Shown piece by piece: positions 1-6,815 of a DNA stretch of 24,248 nt; positions within the stretch are counted from its first letter, which is position 1; every line of letters begins with the position of its first letter. The stretch is from an uncultured Eubacterium sp. (GTDB lineage: Bacteria > Bacillota > Clostridia > Lachnospirales > Lachnospiraceae): positions 1-24,248 of the forward strand of contig CAJTVR010000060.1 of NCBI GenBank assembly GCA_910580075.1, written 5' to 3'. The translations under genes and the position numbers were made by a program. The notes under the pieces are model-generated. The model was not told where the DNA came from and searched no databases. It saw only the letters and a list, made by a program, of their open reading frames with translations.

Positions 1-60
1 AAGAATTTCTAACTGTTCTCCGGAGTCACAGAAAAAGGAAAAAGTTTCTCCGCCCCGGCT
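1..60 (-). repeat. Half-copy of dispersed palindromic repeat, cut by window start
   Basis: Read on the minus strand, this stretch matches the left arm and centre of the copies at 340-400 and 2609-2660. It has the same pyrimidine-rich CTTTTTCCTTTTTCTGTGAC core, the CTCCGGAGAACAGT segment and the AGAAATTCTT centre. The flank at 59-71 (GGTACTGGATGAA) is also shared with the flank at 2590-2606 in inverted form. Only one arm lies inside the window, so it cannot be said whether the full palindrome exists. Confidence 0.75.
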
Positions 61-143
61 GGTACTGGATGAACTTATACGTCTGCCTGGATGCCGCTTC
101 CCAGACATATTCCGAAACATGGAATCCAGACGATTATTGTGCC

Positions 144-270
144 GCAGCCAGGCATGAGCCGCCTTTGAACAGCGGTCTGCCAGCCTGACGTATATCCTGC
201 TGCAGCCAGGTATCAGCCGCCTTTGAGCAGCGGTCTGCCAGCCTGACGTATATCCTGCTGCAGCCAGGCA
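144..270. repeat. 58-bp tandem repeat, about 2.2 copies
   Basis: The word GCAGCCAGG recurs at 144, 202 and 260, giving a period of exactly 58 bp. The first two units differ at only a few positions (GAACAG against GAGCAG, GCATGAG against GTATCAG). The third unit breaks off after about 10 bases. There is no open reading frame worth calling here. The unit length is constant and there is no unique spacer, so it is not a CRISPR array. Confidence 0.85.
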
Positions 271-339
271 GAACCGGACGTTTACTATGTCACAGACAGC
301 CGGAAACCGGACAGACACATTTAAATTCACTCAGTATCA

Positions 340-617
340 GCTGGGAAGAGACACTTTTTCCTTTTTCTGTGACTCTGAAGAACAGTTAGAAATTCTTAAT
401 TTTCTGCCTGATGCACAGGATTTGGGGCACACTGTCTGCCGCGGCTGATAACCTGGAAGCCCCAAAAGGTGCCTGCCAGTACCAGAACATAAAGCATGCC
501 AGAACGTCAGGGCATCAGACACCGGTCCGTCCGCTGCCACAGCCTGGAAGCAGAAAATTTAGAATTTCTTACTGTTCGCAAGCGGAACAGAAAAAGGAAA
601 AAGTGTCTCTTCCCAGC
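340..617. repeat. Long inverted repeat (expanded member of the dispersed palindromic family)
   Basis: Bases 340-370 are the exact reverse complement of 587-617 (31 bp). The pairing continues inward, with a few mismatches, from 371-403 against 553-586, where AACAGTTAGAAATTCTTAA faces its near-complement. The middle, about 407-548, is unrelated unique DNA. The outer arms are the same as those of the compact 99-nt copy at 2612-2710, so this looks like the same element carrying extra internal sequence. No transposase gene is present. Together with 1-339 it fills the gene-free start of the window. Confidence 0.85.
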
Positions 618-645
618 GTCCGGATAATGATTTACACAATAGCGT

Positions 646-674
646 TTGACTATTTTGCAGAAAAAGGGTATAGT
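646..674 (+). promoter_or_regulatory. Sigma-A type promoter for the DUF6465-like gene
   Basis: TTGACT at 646-651 and TATAGT at 669-674 are separated by 17 bp, close to the housekeeping consensus. Initiation near 681 would give a leader of about 58 nt before the GTG at 739. It lies just outside the end of the inverted repeat at 617. Confidence 0.7.
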
Positions 675-738
675 ATTGGAAAGCTGGCATTTGCATAACG
701 CATTTACAGCGAAAGTTTTATATAAAGGAGGATTTACC

Positions 739-1041
739 GTGAAAAAGAACAGAAGATCAGGCTCTAAAAATAATTTAGCAGCATTAACGCAAAGTGTAAA
801 AACGCTCCCGGAAACGGCAGCGCCAGCAGCACCGGAAGCAGCAGTGACAGAGGAGATGATTCTGCAGTTTGGTGAAAAGGAAGTGACAGTGGCTGCGATT
901 TCTGAAAAAGCCAGACAGGATTATAAAAACAGCGGCAGTGAAGCGGTACTGAAAGACATTAAGATTTATGTAAAGCCGGAAGATAACAAGGCATATTATG
1001 TCGTAAATGGAGAAACAGAAGGAAACGTAGATCTTGTATGA
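739..1041 (+). CDS. DUF6465-like small protein of unknown function
   Basis: This is a 100-residue protein read from a GTG at 739, chosen because AAAGGAGG lies 7-8 bases upstream. An in-frame upstream ATG at 646 overlaps the promoter and has no ribosome site. The first 45 residues are a basic and Ala/Pro/Thr-rich low-complexity tail (VKKNRRSG, then a TAAPAAPEAA stretch). Residues 48-100 form a compact acidic domain with the segment IYVKPEDNKAYYVVNGE near the end. That layout of a disordered tail followed by a YVKPE...AYYVINGE-like end is what I recall for DUF6465, a family common in Lachnospiraceae with no known function. There is no signal peptide or membrane segment, so it is probably cytosolic. 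It is a single-gene transcript from the promoter at 646-674. Confidence 0.75.
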   Translation: MKKNRRSGSKNNLAALTQSVKTLPETAAPAAPEAAVTEEMILQFGEKEVTVAAISEKARQDYKNSGSEAVLKDIKIYVKPEDNKAYYVVNGETEGNVDLV

Positions 1042-1045
1042 TTTT

Positions 1046-1092
1046 AGGTTTATATCATAGGAAATTCTGACGATTTCCTATGATATAAACCT
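1046..1092. terminator. Perfect 20-bp hairpin between convergent genes
   Basis: Bases 1046-1065 and 1073-1092 are exact reverse complements around a 7-nt loop. It sits 5 bp after the stop at 1041 and 14 bp after the stop of the opposing gene at 1106, so it is well placed as a two-way terminator. The stem is AT-rich and no run of T follows on either strand, so it is not a classical intrinsic terminator. Confidence 0.6.
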
Positions 1093-1105
1093 GACAGATT
1101 TCCAG

Positions 1106-1459
1106 TTAGATATTGTCTTCCAGCTCCCGTATAGATGCAACCTTCAGTAATCCCTGCATGTATGCAGTCACTAGATTTTTATCGCTGCGGGGAAGACGGT
1201 GGAAATCAGAAAGCAGCTGCTGGTCCGAAACAGTCAGCTGTTTTGGTACAGAACCATCTTCATCAAAAAATTCAGCCAGAGTAATGCCAAGACCTTCGCA
1301 GATCCGTATCAGTGTAGATACAGATGGGACATTATTGCGATGAAATGTATTGCTTAAAGTGGAATAGCTGATGTCTGATTCTTTTGCCAGACGGTAAAGT
1401 GACCAGTTTCTCTCCTCACGAAGCTGTGTGACTCTTTTCAAAACATAATCTTCTCTCAT
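1106..1459 (-). CDS. XRE-family helix-turn-helix transcriptional regulator
   Basis: This 117-residue protein has a Cro/C1-type DNA-binding domain at about residues 5-65. LREERNWSLYRLAKESDISY holds the first helices and the turn, and STLSNTFHRNNVPSVSTLIR holds the recognition helix and the following helix, ending in GLGITLAEFF. The C-terminal 50 residues (about 68-117) are helical and may mediate dimerisation. GGAG lies 7 bases before the ATG. It is transcribed toward the DUF6465-like gene, and nothing lies within 400 bp upstream of it. This architecture is common for chromosomal regulators in Clostridia. The target is not evident, but autoregulation at the gene-free region upstream is the simplest guess. 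Confidence 0.85.
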   Translation of the reverse strand: MREDYVLKRVTQLREERNWSLYRLAKESDISYSTLSNTFHRNNVPSVSTLIRICEGLGITLAEFFDEDGSVPKQLTVSDQQLLSDFHRLPRSDKNLVTAYMQGLLKVASIRELEDNI

Positions 1460-1894
1460 TGTACAACTCCAATCTCCTCATATGTAATATGAAGACTATT
1501 TTAGTGAATGATAAAATATCGCAAAAGATGTAATGAGGGTCATAACTATAAGGCGTATATGTATAACAGGCAGCGAAATATAAAAATAGTGTAGCTTAGA
1601 TGCCAGAACTTGGACTAGCACATATTTAATGATTATTGTAATTGACAGTGAATTTTATTCATGCAGGCAATGAGCCGGGTATCGTGCCTGCATGAACATT
1701 TGGCAGATGCTGCGAGGGCAGGATATCCAGCTTCCCACAGCCGGTATCTGATTCAGGTGCTGCAGCCTTTTTCCGTAACTTTCACAGCACTTGTAAAGAA
1801 GCTGGTATTCCGTTATACTGGTACTGGATGATTTTAAAAGCGGTATGATATTTATTCACTGATGAATCATAAGATGATAAAGATAGGAGAAAAA
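1460..1894. other. Gene-free interval with a 12-bp inverted repeat
   Basis: No credible reading frame was found. Bases 1658-1669 and 1685-1696 are perfect reverse complements (TTCATGCAGGCA and its complement) around a 15-nt loop, with no T run beside them. A TTGACA word lies at 1642-1647 but has no convincing -10 partner. Around 1815-1835 a piece (CTGGTACTGGATGA) of the repeat flank seen at 58-71 recurs. The last 40 bp must hold the leader of the gene starting at 1895. Confidence 0.5.
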
Positions 1895-2284
1895 ATGTCG
1901 GAATTAATTACTGAAAAAGAATTAGCCCGTTTTGAACAGGCAGATGCAGACGAAGTGGATGCAGTTTTTGAGCGTAATATGAAACAGACGGACATTGACT
2001 GGAATGCGCAGGAAGTAGGAAATATTCCGGTACTGGCACATTATTATGTGAAAGGAAAGGATATGCATTATTATGTACTGAGCCGGGTGCATGACGACGA
2101 AGACGATCTGCTGACCTGTGTGAACGTGAATGAGGGCGCAGTGCAGCTGATCCTGTTTCCTGTCAGGCTGATTAACGGAGCTGTATTAGACGATGAAACG
2201 CAGGAACATGCTTTTGCGGAAGAAAAGCTGTCTGGCAGTGTATGCCTGAAACATGTGCTGCCGGGACTGGGAGCTGCTGAGTGA
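1895..2284 (+). CDS. Acidic protein of unknown function
   Basis: This 129-residue protein starts at the ATG at 1895, which has AGGAG five bases upstream. An earlier in-frame ATG at 1862 lacks a ribosome site. The sequence is strongly acidic, with helical N-terminal residues 1-40 (ELARFEQADADEVDAVFERN). A central segment, IPVLAHYYVKGKDMHYYVLS, alternates like a beta-sheet, and an acidic DDEDDLL and hydrophobic VQLILFPVRLI strand follow. There is no signal peptide, membrane span or known motif. I do not recognise the family. Repeats flank it downstream (2337-2710). The reading frame is real by its start signal and codon use, but its role cannot be inferred. Confidence 0.6.
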   Translation: MSELITEKELARFEQADADEVDAVFERNMKQTDIDWNAQEVGNIPVLAHYYVKGKDMHYYVLSRVHDDEDDLLTCVNVNEGAVQLILFPVRLINGAVLDDETQEHAFAEEKLSGSVCLKHVLPGLGAAE

Positions 2285-2336
2285 TACGGATGAAATTTCT
2301 TTGCTGCGTTAGGAGAGATAAGATCATAGAATGCAG

Positions 2337-2421
2337 GCATCTGAAATCTGACAGAGCGCAGCATAAAAGCATCTGAAGGGTGACAGAGCGCGGCACAAAA
2401 GCATCTGAATGCTGTCAGCAG
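2337..2421. repeat. 32-bp tandem repeat, about 2.6 copies
   Basis: The word GCATCTGAA recurs at 2337, 2369 and 2401 with a period of exactly 32 bp. The units share TGACAGAGCGC and a GCA-rich tail and differ at a handful of positions. The repeat starts 53 bp after the stop codon at 2284. There is no unique spacer between units, so this is simple tandem duplication. Confidence 0.8.
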
Positions 2422-2475
2422 AAGAATAAACGTGTGGTTTCCGTGCTTTTGGAATCTGTCTGGAAAATGGCAGCC

Positions 2476-2608
2476 AGCTGGTATCAGATGAATTTTATAT
2501 GCCTGACCGGCATCGCTTTCCGGGCAAATTCCACAGCCGGTCTGTTATCGGATAAATTTTATACGCCTGTCTGGATGTTAGACAAATACGTAAATTCATC
2601 CAGTACCA
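2476..2608. repeat. Direct and inverted copies of a CTGGTAYYRGATGAA unit
   Basis: A unit of about 37 bp, roughly a GGTATCAGATGAATTTTATA word followed by a GCCTG...GG tail, occurs at about 2476-2512. A diverged copy lies at about 2541-2578. Part of it appears inverted at 2590-2608 (AATTCATCCAGTACCAGC), just before the compact palindrome. The same unit lies at 58-97. Together with the tandem repeat and the palindrome, these units fill the gene-free stretch 2285-2751. Confidence 0.55.
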
Positions 2609-2611
2609 GCT

Positions 2612-2710
2612 GGGAAGAGACACTTTTTCCTTTTTCTGTGACTCCGGAGAACAGTTAGAAATTCTTACTGTTAGGAGGCGGAACAGAAAAAGGAAAAAGT
2701 GTCTCTTCCC
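2612..2710. repeat. Compact 99-nt palindromic element
   Basis: Bases 2612-2639 and 2683-2710 are perfect 28-bp reverse complements. The 43-nt centre is itself foldable: CTCC at 2642-2645 can pair with GGAG at 2674-2677, and AACAGTTAGAA from 2650 pairs with TTCTTACTGTT ending at 2672 with one mismatch. The whole element could form one nested hairpin in RNA or a cruciform in DNA. It lies 41 bp past the stop of nfo (minus strand) and may end that transcript. The outer right end continues with GGCGTCCGG, shared with other copies. Confidence 0.85.
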
Positions 2711-2751
2711 GGCGTCCGGGTATCCATCATCCTCCATCCAGGAACCATACT

Positions 2752-3618
2752 TTATCCCGGCTGCTGCAGCAGTCTGGAAATCTCATCTTTATAAGGCGGA
2801 TATTTCTTTTTAGCATCTTCCGGATCAGGAATATACGGTGTTTCCAGTATCTTAGGGATGTCCAGAAAATCCGGGTGATGTACAATTGCATGTAACGGTT
2901 CGAACCCGATTTCCCCGTCTCCGATATTTGCATGGCGGTCTTTGGAAGCGCCGCAGATATTTTTGCTGTCGTTAATATGAAAGACGGCAATCTGGTCTTT
3001 GCCGACGATCTTATCAAACTGGCTGATCACGCCGTCAAAATCGTGGACAATATCATATCCGGCATCGTGAGTGTGACAGGTATCAAAGCAGACACGCAGC
3101 TTGTCATTGTGCACAACGCCATCATAAATAGCAGCCAGTTCTTCAAAGGACCTGCCTATTTCAGAACCTTTTCCAGCCATTGTTTCCAGCGCGAACAGAC
3201 ACTGGGAATCAGCAGTGATGACTTCGTTTAATCCTTTGATAATCTGGGCAGTTCCAGCTTCTAAGCCGGCACCGACATGTGCGCCCGGATGAAGGATCAG
3301 GATATTACTGCCCATAGCAAGTGTACGTTCTGCTTCTGTGGCAAGGAATTCCACAGCAAGTTCGAATGTTTCCGGTTTGACGGAATTTCCCAGGTTGATA
3401 ATATACGGGGCATGGACAACGAAACTGTCAATGCCGTGCTCTTTCATATAGGAATGAGCAGCTTCGATATTTAAATCTTTAATTTCTTTGCGGCGTGTAT
3501 TCTGCGGAGCGCCTGTATAGACCATAAAAGTATTTGCGCCATAGGAAGCGGCTTCTTTTGCAGAGTTTAAAAACATGTCTTTGCCGCTCATGCCGACATG
3601 GGAACCGATTTTTAACAT
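2752..3618 (-). CDS. nfo: Deoxyribonuclease IV (AP endonuclease, endonuclease IV)
   Basis: This 288-residue member of the AP endonuclease family 2 (TIM barrel with three zinc ions) cleaves DNA 5' of abasic sites in base excision repair. The metal-binding motifs are all visible in order: HAPYIINLG near residue 69, LHPGAH near 109, ETMAGKG near 145, CFDTCHTHDAGYD near 178, FHINDSK near 214, RHANIGDGEIG near 228 and LETPY near 263. Length matches the usual 280-290 residues. The ATG has AGAGG about 9 bases upstream. It is monocistronic on the minus strand, divergent from the penicillin-binding protein gene, and its 3' end points at the palindromic element at 2612-2710. Confidence 0.95.
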   Translation of the reverse strand: MLKIGSHVGMSGKDMFLNSAKEAASYGANTFMVYTGAPQNTRRKEIKDLNIEAAHSYMKEHGIDSFVVHAPYIINLGNSVKPETFELAVEFLATEAERTLAMGSNILILHPGAHVGAGLEAGTAQIIKGLNEVITADSQCLFALETMAGKGSEIGRSFEELAAIYDGVVHNDKLRVCFDTCHTHDAGYDIVHDFDGVISQFDKIVGKDQIAVFHINDSKNICGASKDRHANIGDGEIGFEPLHAIVHHPDFLDIPKILETPYIPDPEDAKKKYPPYKDEISRLLQQPG

Positions 3619-3816
3619 AGTAAATACCTCTTTTCTGATTTAATTATAATCACTGTCAGGCAGCGATATACGGTGATGAAAAATTTTCTACTGTTCATCA
3701 TATAGTAAAATTCCATTGATGGCAAGAATATGCCATATAGTTATAAAATTCACAATGGTAGCGGAAATCTTTTTTTTATGTTAGAATAATCAGGCAGGAC
3801 AGGAATGTAAAGTATG

Positions 3817-3850
3817 ATCCGTTTCAAAACGAAAACTGTTTTGGACGGAT
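3817..3850 (+). promoter_or_regulatory. Hairpin in the leader of the penicillin-binding protein gene
   Basis: ATCCGTTTCAAAAC (3817-3830) can pair with GTTTTGGACGGAT (3838-3850) around a 7-nt loop, with one bulged C and two G-U pairs in RNA. It ends about 20 bp before the AAAGGAG ribosome site of the gene at 3880. It could be an operator or an mRNA structure. No matching regulator is evident. Confidence 0.4.
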
Positions 3851-3879
3851 TCTGTAAAATTTAAACTAAAGGAGCAGAT

Positions 3880-5976
3880 ATGGCTAAAAAGAAAGAAAAG
3901 CAGAAACGCCAGTCAATGCTGGCACGGGTGAAAAAAGCACATCAAAAGCCTGGAAAGCAGAACGGCGCATATGGATTTCAGCTTGCAGGGGCTTTTTTCT
4001 GTGATTTTTTCTATTACTTATGGCATGTATTCAAATGGGTTACACTGACAGGGCTGATTCTGACAGCTGTTGTCTCTGTGGTTTTATTTGTGCGGTATGG
4101 GGATGATTACCGCTCTTTTGCAAAAGAAGCGGATGAGATTGTAGAAAACAGCAGTGCTGAAGATTTCCGCATGGATGAGATCACTTATATCTATGGAGCG
4201 GACGGCAGCCAGATTGCAGAGCTGTCTTCCGGCAATGGAAAGTCGAGGTATTTAAAATATCAGGAAATCCCTAAACATGCGGTTCATGCATTTATAGCAA
4301 TTGAGGACCGCAGTTACTGGAGGAATATCGGGATTGATATTAAAGGAATCGTGCGTGTGGCTCTGGATTTTATTACTTCAAAGGGCGATAATATGGCTGG
4401 AGCCAGTACGATTACCCAGCAGCTGTCGCGGACGATTTATCTGACCAGGGAGCGGTCGGTCATACGTAAAATTAAAGAGATGATGGTGGCCATTCGTCTG
4501 ACGGAGAAATACAGCAAAGAGGAAATTATCGAATTTTATATTAATACAGCATGCTTCAGCAATGGTATTTACGGTCTGGAGGCTGCTTCGAAAGCATTTT
4601 TTGGCAAAAGTGCGTCAGAGCTTTCGCTGTCCCAGACAGCATATCTGTGTGCAATTCCAAACCGTCCGGAATATTTTAATCCGTACCGGCATCCGGAACG
4701 TGCACTGGAGCGTAGGGATAAGATTTTAAAAGATATGAAGGACGAAGGCTATATTTCCGCGGGGGCTTATAAGGAGGCGTGTAAAGAAAAAATTAAAATC
4801 GAAAAACAGGAGTCAGAATTTTATAACTACGAAACGACCTATGCAGTGTACTGTGCGGTGGAATATCTGATGAAACTGCATGATTTTGATTTCCGGTATG
4901 AATTTTCCAGCGAGGAAGATTATAAGCAGTATCAGGAGGCTTATGAAGCAGCTTATAATCTCGAAAAAACGAACCTGTATGCGAATGGGTATTCGGTGAC
5001 GACCAGTCTGAGGACAGACGCCCAGAATGCCGTGCAGCAGGCACTGGACAATAACCTGGCTTTTGCCACAGAGACGAATCCGGATACGGATGTGTACGAG
5101 CTGCAGGGAGCGGCGACTGTGATTGACAATATGACAGGAAAGACGATTGCTGTGGCAGGGGGCCGTTCCCAGGAGAATCTGAATAATGTATACAGCCTGA
5201 ACCGTGCATATCAGAGTTACCGCCAGCCAGGAAGCACATTTAAGCCTCTGGCAGTTTATACACCGGCTCTGATGTATGGATATACGCCGGAAACGACAGT
5301 ATATGACATTGATGTAAAGACAGCGCAGCAGCCGGGTGTAGATATCTCCGGGCTCCGTGGAAATGCAATGTCTTTACGGAACGCTGTGGAGCAGAGTAAA
5401 AACGGTGTGGCATATTCCGTGTTTTATGATATAAAACCGTCCTACGGTCTGGAATTTGTAACTAAAATGAAGTTTGATAAAATTGTGCCCCAGGACTATA
5501 CACTTTCGGCAGCATTGGGCGGACTGACTTACGGCACGACAACCGTGCAGATGGCAAGCGGCTACTGCACGCTGGCGAATCAGGGCAAATACCGCAATCC
5601 CTCCTGCCTGGTATCTGTCAAAGATAAGCATGGGAGAGAACTCTTTAAGGAGGATCAGCCCGTAAAAGTCTACAAAGAGGATGCCTGTTCCACGATGCTG
5701 GATATTTTAAAGGGTGTATTAACAAAAGGGACGGCAAAAAGCATGGGCTGGAGCCAGGTATCGGATATGCCTGCTGCCGGAAAGACAGGAACGACGAACG
5801 GGAGCAAAGACGGATGGTTCTGCGGAGTGACGCCGTATTATACGGCTGCGGTCTGGGTAGGATATGATACGCCAAAGACGCTGAGCAGCCTGTACGGCGG
5901 GACATATCCGGCCAGTGTGTGGAAGGATGTCATGCTGTATCTGACAAGCGGTCTGGGGATTGTTGATTTTAATTAG
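3880..5976 (+). CDS. Class A penicillin-binding protein (transglycosylase/transpeptidase)
   Basis: This 698-residue bifunctional enzyme polymerises lipid II into glycan strands and cross-links the peptides outside the membrane. A basic cytosolic tail (residues 1-30) precedes a membrane anchor at about 50-72. The GT51 transglycosylase domain spans about 95-290, with catalytic Glu142 in AIEDRSYW, GASTITQQLSR at 174-184 and the RKIKE/EKYSKEEIIEFYIN motifs. The transpeptidase domain spans about 370-690, with nucleophile Ser452 in GSTFK, SKN at 506-508 and KTG at 635-637. All catalytic residues are intact and the length is normal for a PBP1A-type protein without C-terminal extensions. The start has AAAGGAG 7 bases upstream. 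It is divergent from nfo and lies 120 bp before thrH. Confidence 0.95.
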   Translation: MAKKKEKQKRQSMLARVKKAHQKPGKQNGAYGFQLAGAFFCDFFYYLWHVFKWVTLTGLILTAVVSVVLFVRYGDDYRSFAKEADEIVENSSAEDFRMDEITYIYGADGSQIAELSSGNGKSRYLKYQEIPKHAVHAFIAIEDRSYWRNIGIDIKGIVRVALDFITSKGDNMAGASTITQQLSRTIYLTRERSVIRKIKEMMVAIRLTEKYSKEEIIEFYINTACFSNGIYGLEAASKAFFGKSASELSLSQTAYLCAIPNRPEYFNPYRHPERALERRDKILKDMKDEGYISAGAYKEACKEKIKIEKQESEFYNYETTYAVYCAVEYLMKLHDFDFRYEFSSEEDYKQYQEAYEAAYNLEKTNLYANGYSVTTSLRTDAQNAVQQALDNNLAFATETNPDTDVYELQGAATVIDNMTGKTIAVAGGRSQENLNNVYSLNRAYQSYRQPGSTFKPLAVYTPALMYGYTPETTVYDIDVKTAQQPGVDISGLRGNAMSLRNAVEQSKNGVAYSVFYDIKPSYGLEFVTKMKFDKIVPQDYTLSAALGGLTYGTTTVQMASGYCTLANQGKYRNPSCLVSVKDKHGRELFKEDQPVKVYKEDACSTMLDILKGVLTKGTAKSMGWSQVSDMPAAGKTGTTNGSKDGWFCGVTPYYTAAVWVGYDTPKTLSSLYGGTYPASVWKDVMLYLTSGLGIVDFN

Positions 5977-6035
5977 CTTTTGATGTGAGATATGCCTTGC
6001 ACAACTTATTATTTTGTGGCAAAATATAGAAGCAA

Positions 6036-6062
6036 ATACAGCAGCTTTCCCGGCTGCTGTAT
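6036..6062 (+). other. 10-bp stem hairpin between the PBP gene and thrH
   Basis: ATACAGCAGC at 6036-6045 pairs with GCTGCTGTAT at 6053-6062 around a 7-nt loop. No T run follows, so termination is uncertain. It lies in the thrH leader, 34 bp before the start codon. Confidence 0.4.
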
Positions 6063-6096
6063 ATAAATGAAAACAGATCGTGCGGAGGTATAAAAA

Positions 6097-6702
6097 ATGT
6101 ATGTTACATGTTTAGATTTAGAAGGCGTACTGGTACCAGAAATCTGGATTGCATTTGCTGAGGCAGCAGGCATTCCGGAGCTTAAGAAAACGACACGGGA
6201 CGAACCGGATTATGATAAACTGATGGCGGGGCGTCTGCGGATTTTAAAGGAGCATGGCTTAGGGTTAAAAGAAATCCAGGAAACAATAGAAAAAATTGAC
6301 CCGCTGCCAGGTGCAAAGGAATTTTTAGATGAGCTCCGCAGCCTGACACAGGTGATTATCATCAGTGATACATTTGAACAGTTTGCAAAGCCGCTGATGC
6401 GAAAACTCGGGTGGCCGACGATTTTCTGCAATACGTTGGAAGCAGCCGGGAATGGTGAAATTACCGGATTTAAGATGCGTGTGGAAAATTCGAAGTATGC
6501 AACGGTAAAAGCACTGCAGTCGGCAGGATTTGAAACGATTGCCGGCGGGGACAGCTATAATGACCTTGGAATGATCCAGGCCAGCAGGTATGGGTTTTTA
6601 TTCAGGAGTACAGAGCAGATTAAGGCAGACTACCCGCAGCTGCCGGCTTTTGAAACTTATGAAGAAATGCTGAATGCGATAAAAAAAGCAATGGCAGAGT
6701 AA
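6097..6702 (+). CDS. thrH: ThrH: phosphoserine phosphatase / homoserine phosphotransferase
   Basis: This 201-residue HAD-superfamily enzyme closely resembles the Pseudomonas ThrH pattern, which dephosphorylates phosphoserine and can pass the phosphate to homoserine. Motif I is CLDLEGVLVPEIWIAFAE, with nucleophile Asp7 and the ThrH-typical Glu9 where most HAD enzymes have Asp. Motif II is ISDTFEQF with Ser90. The basic residue of motif III is probably Lys133. Motif IV is GGDSYNDLGM with Asp152 and Asp156. TTRDEPDYDKLM at 32-43 belongs to the cap. GGAGG lies 8-9 bases before the ATG. It may feed serine or threonine synthesis. Just beyond its TAA the same reading frame continues with a near-copy of its own last residues (see repeat at 6684-6757). 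The ABC exporter genes follow after 113 bp. Confidence 0.92.
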   Translation: MYVTCLDLEGVLVPEIWIAFAEAAGIPELKKTTRDEPDYDKLMAGRLRILKEHGLGLKEIQETIEKIDPLPGAKEFLDELRSLTQVIIISDTFEQFAKPLMRKLGWPTIFCNTLEAAGNGEITGFKMRVENSKYATVKALQSAGFETIAGGDSYNDLGMIQASRYGFLFRSTEQIKADYPQLPAFETYEEMLNAIKKAMAE

Positions 6703-6757
6703 AAAGGCAGTGAATACGAAGAATTGCCGGATGCTGTCAGAAAAGCAATGGCAGAGT
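6684..6757 (+). repeat. 17-bp direct repeat duplicating the end of thrH in frame
   Basis: AAAAGCAATGGCAGAGT occurs at 6684-6700 and again at 6741-6757, exactly 57 bp (19 codons) apart. The first copy encodes KKAMAE followed by the thrH stop TAA at 6700-6702. Reading on in the same frame gives KGSEYEELPDAVRKAMAELK and a stop at 6787-6789. This suggests that thrH once had, or nearly gained, a 28-residue C-terminal extension. Confidence 0.6.
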
Positions 6758-6815
6758 TAAAACGGATGAAAAGATTAGATGCTGGCTGAAAATTAAGGAA
6801 AGGATGTGAGAGTGA

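Noticed and set aside
144..270. CRISPR-like repeated units
   Set aside because: The units are contiguous 58-bp tandem copies with no unique spacers and no cas genes in the window.
337..698. Reading frames of 67 and 95 codons on both strands over the inverted repeat
   Set aside because: They are read through the arms of the palindromic repeat, share the same arm-derived peptide ends and have no convincing ribosome sites.
1642..1670. TTGACA at 1642-1647 as a promoter
   Set aside because: No -10-like hexamer lies at a suitable distance; an inverted repeat occupies the position.
2380..2658. 92-codon frame on the plus strand
   Set aside because: It crosses the tandem and palindromic repeats, has a composition unlike the true genes and no ribosome site.
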